IMG/VR virus record: IMGVR_UViG_3300037485_000756
Location: 1-31,635 of that record
From: a virus
DNA length: 31,635 nucleotides
Reading direction: 5' to 3' (one strand)
Shown: piece by piece, positions 14,605-20,550 of the stretch
How positions within the stretch are numbered: the first letter of the stretch is position 1
How the letters are laid out: each line of letters starts with the position of its first letter
Notes under the pieces: model-generated
What the model saw: only the letters and a program-made list of their open reading frames with translations
The model's database searches: none
Told to the model about the DNA's origin: nothing
Position numbers and translations under genes: made by a program

Positions 14605-14766
14605 ATGGCAACTAAAAATACTCCAGTATATGCTTCTAAGAAAGCAACAGGAAGAACAGGTGGAACTAATGAGCCTGTATACGCAACTAAGCTTCCTACA
14701 GGGAACAAGAAAATTTCCCAAGGAAGTAACATTCCTGTACGTGCCTTAGGTAGAACAAAGAAATAA
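14605..14766 (+). CDS. Tiny basic protein with three internal repeats (53 aa)
   Basis: A 53-residue Lys/Arg/Thr-rich protein made of three imperfect repeats around TPVYASKKATGRTGG, EPVYATKLPTGNKK and IPVRALGRTKK. It has no acidic patch to speak of and no hydrophobic core, so it is probably unstructured alone and binds DNA, RNA or the capsid surface. First of a run of nine small, mostly Lys-rich genes (14605-16821) between the post-capsid gene and the first ring protein. The leader is A-rich without Shine-Dalgarno. Function unknown. Confidence 0.65.
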   Translation: MATKNTPVYASKKATGRTGGTNEPVYATKLPTGNKKISQGSNIPVRALGRTKK

Positions 14767-14791
14767 TTATTAACATTTAAAACTAATTAAG

Positions 14792-14932
14792 ATGTCAGAA
14801 AATATTTTAGTTTATATTCCTAACCCAAATGGTAATGGATATATTTTGAATCCTGAGTTTGCAGCTACTAAAGCTACTGTAGGTGTTGAGGCTCCAGTTA
14901 AAATAACTAAAGCAAAAAAAGCTAAGAAGTAA
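14792..14932 (+). CDS. Tiny protein with Lys/Ala tail (46 aa)
   Basis: A 46-residue protein with a small hydrophobic N-terminal half (MSENILVYIPNPNGNGYILN) and an Ala/Lys-rich tail ending KAKKAKK, similar in style to bacterial histone-like tails. Its place in a row of small basic genes with short spacers supports it being real. No family recognised. Confidence 0.6.
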   Translation: MSENILVYIPNPNGNGYILNPEFAATKATVGVEAPVKITKAKKAKK

Positions 14933-14959
14933 TTAGCTCATGGCTAAAAAGAAATAGTT

Positions 14960-15082
14960 ATGGCAACATCTAATAAAAATACAAAGAAGTCAGATTGTGG
15001 AGAAAAGACTAAAAAATCTTTTCAAGCAGGAATGATGATTGGTCGCAACATGAAGAAACCTAATTCTAAAAAGAAAAAGTAA
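14960..15082 (+). CDS. Tiny Lys-rich protein (40 aa)
   Basis: Forty residues, of which about twelve are lysine, beginning MATSNKNTKKSDCG and ending KKPNSKKKK. A short hydrophobic patch (SFQAGMMIGRNM) lies in the middle. The stop overlaps the next start (TAATG), giving translational coupling. A five-codon ATG-GCT-AAA-AAG-AAA-TAG reading frame lies just upstream at 14940-14957. Function unknown; nucleic-acid binding is suggested only by charge. Confidence 0.6.
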   Translation: MATSNKNTKKSDCGEKTKKSFQAGMMIGRNMKKPNSKKKK

Positions 15083-15558
15083 TGGTAAAAAATAAATTAA
15101 CATTGCTAGATTTAATGATTAGAAATACAATTCCTAAAGTTAATACTAAATCTATACTTGATCCTGGGTTTGGTGTAACGCCTCCTGATACATATAACCT
15201 AAGAAAAAAAGGTATTATGAATGATCCTGGATTTACTGCAAAACCTTCTGGTTATAAAGGTAAAGCTATGAAAACTGGAGGAACTACAGCTGCATGGACA
15301 AGATCTGAAGGTAAAAATAAAACAGGGGGTCTTAATGCTAAAGGTGTAGCAAGTTATAGAGCAGCTAATCCTGGTAGTAAACTTAAAACAGCTGTTACTA
15401 CTAAACCTTCTAAACTTAAAGCAGGTAGTGAAGCTGCAGGGAGACGTAAAAGTTTCTGTAGTAGGATGAGTGGGATGAAGAAAAAACTAACGAGTGCAAA
15501 GACTGCTAATGATCCTAACTCTAGAATCAATAAGTCTTTGAGAAAATGGAATTGTTAA
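15082..15558 (+). CDS. Basic protein of a widespread phage family (ends LRKWNC)
   Basis: A 158-residue very basic protein. The N-terminal third has two related turns (ILDPGFGVTPPDTYN and MNDPGFTAKPSGYK). The C-terminal ~90 residues contain AAWTRSEGKNKTGGLNAKG, AAGRRKSFCSRMSGMKKKL and the terminal SLRKWNC. This combination recurs in proteins from unrelated tailed phages, including large marine myoviruses, as a domain of unknown function; the two Cys residues (in SFCSRM and at the C-terminus) are part of the signature and could bind metal. The start overlaps the preceding stop (TAATG). Location among small basic proteins hints at a virion or DNA-associated role. Confidence 0.75.
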   Translation: MVKNKLTLLDLMIRNTIPKVNTKSILDPGFGVTPPDTYNLRKKGIMNDPGFTAKPSGYKGKAMKTGGTTAAWTRSEGKNKTGGLNAKGVASYRAANPGSKLKTAVTTKPSKLKAGSEAAGRRKSFCSRMSGMKKKLTSAKTANDPNSRINKSLRKWNC

Positions 15559-15565
15559 TATAATT

Positions 15566-15700
15566 ATGGCACAATCTTTTAAAAATAAGCCTGCAGTGGT
15601 TAGTCCAAAATCTGCACCTTTATCAGCTTCTAAGAAACCTGGAGCTGGTATAATGGCTATTAGATTTAAAAAAGGTGGTGCTACTAAAACTAAAAAATAA
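15566..15700 (+). CDS. Tiny basic protein (44 aa)
   Basis: Forty-four residues, starting MAQSFKNKPAVV and ending in GGATKTKK, with Ser/Ala/Pro/Lys-rich low-complexity sequence and a short hydrophobic GAGIMAIRF. It has the MA...KK layout of its neighbours. Eight nt separate it from the preceding gene and four from the next. No recognised family. Confidence 0.55.
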   Translation: MAQSFKNKPAVVSPKSAPLSASKKPGAGIMAIRFKKGGATKTKK

Positions 15701-15704
15701 TGTT

Positions 15705-15941
15705 ATGGCAATAAAGAAAACTATAACCAAAGCTAAAGCTCCTGCTGCTAAGAGAACATCTACAGTGGGGATTTCTATTTCTAAATCAGGTAAAAATGAT
15801 ATGAGAAAATGGGAAATTGAATCAGCATTGAGTACTTTAAAGAGAGCAGATGAAATTCGTAAAGACTCAAAAATGATGAATGATGTTAAAAGACTTGCAC
15901 AAGATCAAGTTAATGTTTTAAATAATTATACTAAATCATAA
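15705..15941 (+). CDS. Small basic helical protein (78 aa)
   Basis: The start is taken at ATG 15705, 4 nt after the previous stop; an upstream in-frame start at 15675 would overlap the preceding gene and break the MA-K start pattern. The 78-residue product has a Lys/Ala-rich disordered N-terminus (MAIKKTITKAKAPAAKRT) and a helical C-terminal part (MRKWEIESALSTLKRADEIR onward, then KRLAQDQVNVLNNYTKS). A basic tail plus a helical domain suits a nucleic-acid-binding or assembly protein; no family is recognised. Confidence 0.65.
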   Translation: MAIKKTITKAKAPAAKRTSTVGISISKSGKNDMRKWEIESALSTLKRADEIRKDSKMMNDVKRLAQDQVNVLNNYTKS

Positions 15942-15945
15942 TATC

Positions 15946-16065
15946 ATGGCTAAAAAAGCAACAGAAAAAGGCAAATGGATTCCACCATGGGCTAAAAATG
16001 TAAAAGAGGATAAAACTACACCTAAGAAAAAAGTAGTTAAGAAAACAACAATGAAAAAAAAATAA
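15946..16065 (+). CDS. Tiny Lys-rich protein (39 aa)
   Basis: Thirty-nine residues with about sixteen lysines: MAKKATEKGKWIPPWAKN in the first half and repeated K/T blocks in the second, ending TTMKKK. The WIPPW segment is an unusual aromatic-proline motif in an otherwise histone-tail-like peptide. It begins 4 nt after the previous stop and ends 6 nt before the next gene. Function unknown. Confidence 0.55.
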   Translation: MAKKATEKGKWIPPWAKNVKEDKTTPKKKVVKKTTMKKK

Positions 16066-16071
16066 AATAAA

Positions 16072-16632
16072 ATGGCAACTAAAAAATTAGCATGCGCTAC
16101 TTGTGGTGGTAAAATGAGAGGTGGTGGTAAGGTAGCTACTATGAAAACTAAAAAATATCAACCTGGGGGACCTGTTACTGGTTCTGAACAAGGTACAGGT
16201 TCTCAAATTGCAAAAACACTTGGTAAAGTTATTCCTACTCTAGGAGGAATTGCAATAGGAATTAAAGCTGGTGTAGATAAAATGAAAGCAAATAAAGAAA
16301 GTAGACAAGCTGCTAGAGAAGCTATTAAAGCAGGTACTGCTTTTAAAAGTGAAAAGCAACAAACTAGATTTGCAAAAAAAGAAAATAAAGAACAAATAAA
16401 AAATACCAAAAAAGAAAATAAAGCTACTGCTAAAGAATTAAAAAGTAATAGAGTAGGTGGAACTACTAAAAAGAAATATGCATTAGCTGGTACTGTTTCT
16501 ACAACTGGTGTTACTGATACTTGTAATGAAGGAGATCCAGGTTGTAAACAAAAGAAATCTTTTACAAAACAGCGTGATATGGCACCTAAAGGTGTAGATA
16601 CAGTTAGAGGATTTAGAAAACGTAAACATTAA
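16072..16632 (+). CDS. Basic Gly/Lys-rich protein with CxxC pair and hydrophobic segment
   Basis: A 186-residue strongly basic protein. It opens with KLACATCGGKMRGGGK, a C-x2-C with Gly-rich flanks; residues ~46-68 are a Gly/Ile-rich hydrophobic helix (AKTLGKVIPTLGGIAIGIKA); residues ~70-125 form a Lys/Glu/Gln-rich helix; and a second Cys pair lies near the end (DTCNEGDPGCKQKK) before a basic terminus (RGFRKRKH). The hydrophobic segment may insert in a membrane or pack in an oligomer, and the paired cysteines may bind zinc. The mix of a possible membrane-active helix and nucleic-acid-binding composition would suit an internal or ejected virion protein, but that is inference. Confidence 0.65.
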   Translation: MATKKLACATCGGKMRGGGKVATMKTKKYQPGGPVTGSEQGTGSQIAKTLGKVIPTLGGIAIGIKAGVDKMKANKESRQAAREAIKAGTAFKSEKQQTRFAKKENKEQIKNTKKENKATAKELKSNRVGGTTKKKYALAGTVSTTGVTDTCNEGDPGCKQKKSFTKQRDMAPKGVDTVRGFRKRKH

Positions 16633-16644
16633 AAATAATTTATA

Positions 16645-16821
16645 ATGGCAGCATCTAAAAAACCTAAGTTAGGAACTGGAACTAGATTTAAAGCTTTATC
16701 AAAGCAAATACAAAAGTCTGGTAAATCAAAAGATGCTGCTGAAGCTATTGCTGCTTCCATAGGACGTAAGAAATATGGAAAAACTAAATTTCAAAAACTT
16801 GCTTTAAAAGGTAAAAAATAA
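16645..16821 (+). CDS. Small basic helical phage protein (58 aa, IGRKKYGKxKF motif)
   Basis: A 58-residue basic protein reading GTGTRFKALSKQIQKSG, then SKDAAEAIAASIGRKKYGKTKF and a Lys-rich end. The R-F-x-x-L helix followed by A-A-x-I-G-R-K-K-Y-G-K-x-K-F is a pattern I know from small proteins in many unrelated tailed phages, usually near structural genes; no function is established. Its stop overlaps the start of the first ring-protein gene (TAATG), so the two are translationally coupled. Confidence 0.7.
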   Translation: MAASKKPKLGTGTRFKALSKQIQKSGKSKDAAEAIAASIGRKKYGKTKFQKLALKGKK

Positions 16822-17522
16822 TGAATAATACAACTATACAGCTTAAAGTTAAGCAGAGACTTAATAAGTTAGCAAGTCAGGATTATGATAATCTTGAATG
16901 CTGGCAAATTGTTGAGGCCTTTAATAAAGGTATGGTTGACTGGTGTCGTAGAAACTTACATGGTAATAATCTATACAAAACAGGAGATGAAGCTTCAAAA
17001 AGAAGGATAGACGATATGAATATCCTTCTTAGTGAAGTTGCTATTACACTTGTTAAAAAAGATGCTTACTATGAATCAAATGGTTTACCTACGGATTACT
17101 TTGAATGGAAAAGAGTAAGTGCTAAAACAAATACTTCCTGTTGTAAAGATAGAAGAATGGTTATCTACTTAGCAGAAGAAGCTAACGTAGATACTTTATT
17201 AAGAGATGTACTTAAGAGACCTAGCTTTGATTGGGGTGAAACTTTTTGTACACTTAAAGATGGTAATGTAAGGATATATACCAATAATGAATTTGAAGTT
17301 CCTAATGCAAGGTTATCTTTCTATAGACAACCATTAAGAATACAAATTGTAGGTTGTGTTGATCCATATACAAATGTTGTTTCTACAGTAGAAGTTGAGT
17401 GTGAGTTTAAAGATGATATCATTGAATTATTTGTAGATGAAGCAGCAAAAATAATTGCTGGAGATATAGAATCAATTAATCAAATTTCTATTCAGGATAG
17501 TTCTGTAGAAAATAATAATTAG
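16821..17522 (+). CDS. Portal-vertex ring (connector) protein, first copy
   Basis: A 233-residue protein with helical N-terminus (KVKQRLNKLASQDYDNLECW, then FNKGMVDWCRRN), a beta-rich middle (about 90-175, with PTDYFEWKRVSA and NARLSFYRQPLRIQ) and a C-terminal helix (DIIELFVDEAAKIIAGDIES). This helix-beta-helix layout and the closing helix after a strand pair are typical of the ring/connector proteins that stack below the portal in crAss-like phages, comparable with P22 gp4-type adaptors. Similar layouts occur in the products of the genes at 26087 and 26755. Translation is coupled to the preceding gene by a TAATG overlap. It ends with TAG. Confidence 0.65.
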   Translation: MNNTTIQLKVKQRLNKLASQDYDNLECWQIVEAFNKGMVDWCRRNLHGNNLYKTGDEASKRRIDDMNILLSEVAITLVKKDAYYESNGLPTDYFEWKRVSAKTNTSCCKDRRMVIYLAEEANVDTLLRDVLKRPSFDWGETFCTLKDGNVRIYTNNEFEVPNARLSFYRQPLRIQIVGCVDPYTNVVSTVEVECEFKDDIIELFVDEAAKIIAGDIESINQISIQDSSVENNN

Positions 17523-17527
17523 AAAAA

Positions 17528-17986
17528 ATGGATAAACCAAGACTATTAAAAAGAGATGCTCCGTCATCTAATACAACTACAAGTTATTCAGCTCCTTCTG
17601 GTAATACTGTAGAATCAATGACTTCTGCATGTGTATCAGAATTAATGAATGCTGCTACTGCATTTCATAAACTACATCTTAAAGTAACTGGTGCAGGATC
17701 TTATGCTGCACATAAAGCTTTGAATGATTTATATGATGCGTTACCTGGTCATGCTGATGACTTAGCTGAAGGGTTTCAAGGAGCATCAGAAAAGTTACTT
17801 GCTTATACAGAAGTAGCTCCAAAAAAATTAGATTCTGTTGATTCAGGATTAAATTATATAAGAGAATTATATGATATGGTAACTGGCTTACAAGCTAAGA
17901 TGCCTTACTCAGAATTAGTAAATGCATTAGATACTGTAAAAGATACTCTTGCTTCTGCTAAATATAAATTAATTTTCTTAAAATAA
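17528..17986 (+). CDS. Dps/ferritin-like four-helix protein
   Basis: A 152-residue protein with a ~30-residue polar N-terminal tail (MDKPRLLKRDAPSSNTTT...) and then four predicted helices. Aligning LHLKVTGAGSYAAHKAL and GHADDLAEGFQ with E. coli Dps places His50, His62, Asp77 and Glu81 at exactly the spacing of the Dps ferroxidase residues His51, His63, Asp78 and Glu82; the fifth, Asp67, is replaced by Asn66 (Asp67 follows). The L-K-V-T-G turn corresponds to the Dps W-N-M/V-R/T-G signature. Dps-type proteins form 12-subunit shells that oxidise iron and may bind DNA. Encoded 5 nt after the first ring protein, so likely a late, possibly virion-associated protein. Length is close to Dps (~160). 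Activity is inferred. Confidence 0.75.
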   Translation: MDKPRLLKRDAPSSNTTTSYSAPSGNTVESMTSACVSELMNAATAFHKLHLKVTGAGSYAAHKALNDLYDALPGHADDLAEGFQGASEKLLAYTEVAPKKLDSVDSGLNYIRELYDMVTGLQAKMPYSELVNALDTVKDTLASAKYKLIFLK

Positions 17987-17992
17987 ATTTGG

Positions 17993-18016
17993 ATATAAGG
18001 AAACTATTTCCTATAT
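17993..18016 (+). promoter_or_regulatory. Hairpin in the leader of the 553-aa virion gene
   Basis: AGGAAA (17998-18003) pairs with TTTCCT (18007-18012) over a CTA loop, extended by ATAT/ATAT with a one-base bulge. No T-run follows (the next bases alternate A and T), so it is not a typical terminator; RNA processing or mRNA stabilisation is possible. It lies between the Dps-like gene and the ATG at 18053. Confidence 0.4.
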
Positions 18017-18052
18017 TATATATATATGTTTATAAATTAAAATTAAAAAAAA

Positions 18053-19714
18053 ATGGCTTATTTTAATCATGCTTTTAAAAAGACTTTTCTGGGGACAGGA
18101 AATGACTTAAATGCAGTTTCTGTAACAGATCCTTTAAATGGAAATGTTTACGTAGTTTCTACTGACTCTGGATATTTAACTACTACTAGTGTACCTACTT
18201 ACATGCTAAATGTAATGTCTCAGTCACAAGAAGTAAATCCTTATTCAAGTGCAACATCTCTTTCTACATGGAATAGTGGATATTTTGGATTATTTAATCC
18301 TAAGAATAACTTGTCTATTTCACCAGAAAATTGTTGTAATCTTTATATTGCTGGTTCTGCAATATATTCTAATGACAAGATTGGACCTTACCATGGTGGT
18401 TACACTGAAACTAACAAATCTAAGATGGTAAATCCTAGATATGTACAAAAATTTTATCGTGTAGATCCTTGTAATCCTCAAAATGAAGTTCTTCATGTAG
18501 GTTCTACATTCTGGACTGCAGGTGGTTCAGTTCTAGGAACAGTAGCTGCAGGTGGACCTGCTACAGGTTATGCTCCTAATCTTATTGACTTCCCTGTTCT
18601 TGCAATAGGAGGAACTGGTACAGGGTTAACAATTTTAATTACTACTAGTGCATTAGGCGTAGTAACTGCTTGGTCTATTGCTCAAGCTGGTGGTAAAGGA
18701 TATACTGCTGGTGATATTGTTACCCTTACAGGTGATACTTCTGGTACTTTTCAAATTACAATTAATACTGTAAGTGATGCTTATGGTGATGCTAATTGCT
18801 GTAAAGATTTCTTATGTGGTGAAACTTATTATTTACGTGTAGATATTAAAGGTTCTCCTGCATTACGTTTCTTAAATCACAATGCATACTTAACTGCTGA
18901 AGCATATGCAGGATGTTGCCCTGAAGGGTCAATTGTACCTGTTGCTATTGATTCAACTAATATTATGATTTTATGGGCTAATGCTTTATTGAGATCATTA
19001 ATTACTTCTCCATTCTTGCAAATTGTTATTCAAGATGAAGCTGGTGTACTTTGGTATGCTCCAGGAACTTCTGCTGCTGATCTTGCTGCATTAGGTGGTG
19101 ATACTTGGGATAACTATGTATCTGCAGGACATGTTGATGGTGCTTGTGCAGGTTTGATTTTAAATGGTGCTTATGTAGATACTAAATTTGGAGATTGTAC
19201 TTTCCAAGTTTCTGACTTTTATGAAAAACAACCAGTTAAACTTTATGCATCTGAAGTAGATTACACTGGTGATCCATGTGTATTTACAGGTATCTGTTCA
19301 GTTATTGAATGTCAAGGTGTTCAAGCAATGGGTCTTGGTGAATCAGTTCTTCGTGATCTAGTTCTTTCTGAGTCTTATCGTCAAAACTTCCTTGCAAGCA
19401 GTGACTTAAGAATTCGTGAGATTACTCAAGGAAATCAAATTGTATCTGCAATTAATCGTAATGCGTTATATACACGTTACTATTTACTACATAGCGTTCC
19501 ACGTTTCAATAATCCTTCAGGAACATTTGATAATGATCGTTATTTGTTAGAAGTAGTTTCTTTAAATGCATTAAATAGTTTTGAAGAAGATGTGAATAGT
19601 TGGTTAAATGGATGTGGTACTGAATGTGCATTTGAAGAATTTACTTGTGTAACAGAATGTTCTACAATTACATTTCCTCCAATGCCTATAAAACCTATAA
19701 GACCTGAAATGTAA
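18053..19714 (+). CDS. Cysteine-rich virion protein with embedded Gly-rich beta module
   Basis: A 553-residue beta-rich protein beginning MAYFNHAFKKTFLGTG, with paired cysteines (CC at 94-95, 249-250, 293-294) and a Cys-rich end. Residues ~160-240 contain the Gly-rich unit LAIGGTGTGLTILITTSALG ... QAGGKGYTAGDIVTLTG, a structural module found in virion and fibre proteins of many unrelated phages. The C-terminal third (ESVLRDLVLSESYRQNFLAS, then INRNALYTRYYLLHSVPRFN) looks like a conserved assembly domain. There is no enzyme motif. In crAss-like phages, large proteins at this place are structural; a head-decoration, vertex or tail-component role is possible but cannot be decided here. C-ending codons are frequent near the end, suggesting high expression. 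Confidence 0.7.
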   Translation: MAYFNHAFKKTFLGTGNDLNAVSVTDPLNGNVYVVSTDSGYLTTTSVPTYMLNVMSQSQEVNPYSSATSLSTWNSGYFGLFNPKNNLSISPENCCNLYIAGSAIYSNDKIGPYHGGYTETNKSKMVNPRYVQKFYRVDPCNPQNEVLHVGSTFWTAGGSVLGTVAAGGPATGYAPNLIDFPVLAIGGTGTGLTILITTSALGVVTAWSIAQAGGKGYTAGDIVTLTGDTSGTFQITINTVSDAYGDANCCKDFLCGETYYLRVDIKGSPALRFLNHNAYLTAEAYAGCCPEGSIVPVAIDSTNIMILWANALLRSLITSPFLQIVIQDEAGVLWYAPGTSAADLAALGGDTWDNYVSAGHVDGACAGLILNGAYVDTKFGDCTFQVSDFYEKQPVKLYASEVDYTGDPCVFTGICSVIECQGVQAMGLGESVLRDLVLSESYRQNFLASSDLRIREITQGNQIVSAINRNALYTRYYLLHSVPRFNNPSGTFDNDRYLLEVVSLNALNSFEEDVNSWLNGCGTECAFEEFTCVTECSTITFPPMPIKPIRPEM

Positions 19715-19745
19715 TTTGAAAATAAATTAATAATTACCAAAATAA

Positions 19746-19789
19746 AAAAGGGAGAGTGAGAGTTTATCTTTCCTCTCCTTTTTCTTTAT
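19746..19789 (+). terminator. Probable intrinsic terminator after the 553-aa virion gene
   Basis: AAAAGGGAGAG (19746-19756) pairs with CTCTCCTTTTT (19773-19783), 11 bp with one G-U wobble, over a 16-base loop; the T-run forms part of the stem and continues as CTTTAT. It falls 31 nt after the gene's stop and 12 nt before the next start. The long loop lowers confidence somewhat. Confidence 0.65.
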
Positions 19790-19801
19790 ATATATTAACA
19801 T

Positions 19802-20347
19802 ATGGCAACTCACGTACTAAGTTTAGAAGTTCCTGACGTAATGAATCCATGTATCATAAAGATATTTGATACAAGTGTTTATGCTTCAACAATTCCAGTT
19901 GTATGTCCTATACTGGCAATTACAGTTCCAGGATTTAACTACTCATCAGAGATATCTGTTGTAGAAGGGTTTAGTGAAACAATTACTGCATGCGATTTAG
20001 GATTACAATCTACTGGATGTGATTTATCAGAGTTTGCAAACTTACCTGATGGTATTTATATCATTAAGTATAGTGTAGCGCCTAATAATGTTGTATATGT
20101 AGAATATAACCATTTAAGAATTACACAAGCTTTAAACAAGTATTATAAAACAATGTGTGATCTTGACATTGCTGATTGTGAACCATCAGCAGATACAAAA
20201 GCAAAATTAAAAAAATTACAAACAATTCGTACTTATTTAGATGCAGCAAAAGCTAAAGTAGAAATATGTCATGAACCAGATAAGGGAATGCGTATTTACA
20301 AGTATGCGCTTAAACTATTAAGTAAAATGAATTGTTCAAATTGTTAA
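19802..20347 (+). CDS. Two-domain Cys-containing virion-region protein
   Basis: A 181-residue protein. The N-terminal ~105 residues look like a beta-sandwich (VLSLEVPDVMNPCIIKIFDT ... YIIKYSVAPNNVVYVEYNHL), similar in style to small Ig/fibronectin-type adaptor domains. The C-terminal ~75 residues are helical (NKYYKTMCDLDIADC, AKLKKLQTIRTYLDAAKAKVE, RIYKYALKLLSKMNCSNC), ending in a C-x2-C. Similar proteins occur between structural genes of other Bacteroidota phages, but function is unknown. Cysteines at residues 17, 35, 64 and near the end might form metal sites. Start ATG is preceded by an AT-rich leader. An adaptor or attachment role for neighbouring fibre proteins is a guess. Confidence 0.65.
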   Translation: MATHVLSLEVPDVMNPCIIKIFDTSVYASTIPVVCPILAITVPGFNYSSEISVVEGFSETITACDLGLQSTGCDLSEFANLPDGIYIIKYSVAPNNVVYVEYNHLRITQALNKYYKTMCDLDIADCEPSADTKAKLKKLQTIRTYLDAAKAKVEICHEPDKGMRIYKYALKLLSKMNCSNC

Positions 20348-20356
20348 TCATAAAAA

Positions 20357-20369
20357 AAACCAACAACTT
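20357..20369 (+). promoter_or_regulatory. AAACCAAC leader element, copy 3
   Basis: AAACCAAC, then 5 nt (AACTT) and the ATG at 20370: the third exact copy of the octamer at identical spacing. It lies 9 nt after the preceding stop codon. Confidence 0.5.
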
Positions 20370-20534
20370 ATGGCAACATGTTTAAATTGCAAGAAAAAAT
20401 TATCTTGTGGATGTCAACAAAGAAAAGCAACAGATGGTAAATCTGTATGTACAAACTGTTTAGCAACATATCAAGCAGGACTTAAAAATACTAGAGTAGT
20501 GCCACCAGTGGCAGATCCTATTTGGAAAAAATGA
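20370..20534 (+). CDS. Small zinc-ribbon-like protein (54 aa)
   Basis: A 54-residue protein with six cysteines in the order C-x2-C (4,7), C-x-C (13,15), C-x2-C (27,30): MATCLNCKKKLSCGCQ and SVCTNCLATY. This can bind one zinc ion in a ribbon/knuckle fold. The C-terminal half is basic and Pro-containing, ending DPIWKK. It carries the AAACCAAC leader. It lies between two Cys-rich virion-region genes, so it could be a structural adaptor or a regulator; no family is recognised. Confidence 0.7.
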   Translation: MATCLNCKKKLSCGCQQRKATDGKSVCTNCLATYQAGLKNTRVVPPVADPIWKK

Positions 20535-20550
20535 TATAATAAATAAAAGG

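Noticed and set aside
15675-15704. Upstream start for the 78-aa basic protein
   Set aside because: It lies inside the preceding 44-aa gene in another frame; the ATG at 15705 gives a 4-nt gap and the common Met-Ala start.
17993-18016. Hairpin after the Dps-like gene as a terminator
   Set aside because: The stem is short with a bulge and the bases downstream alternate A and T without a T-run, so termination is not supported.
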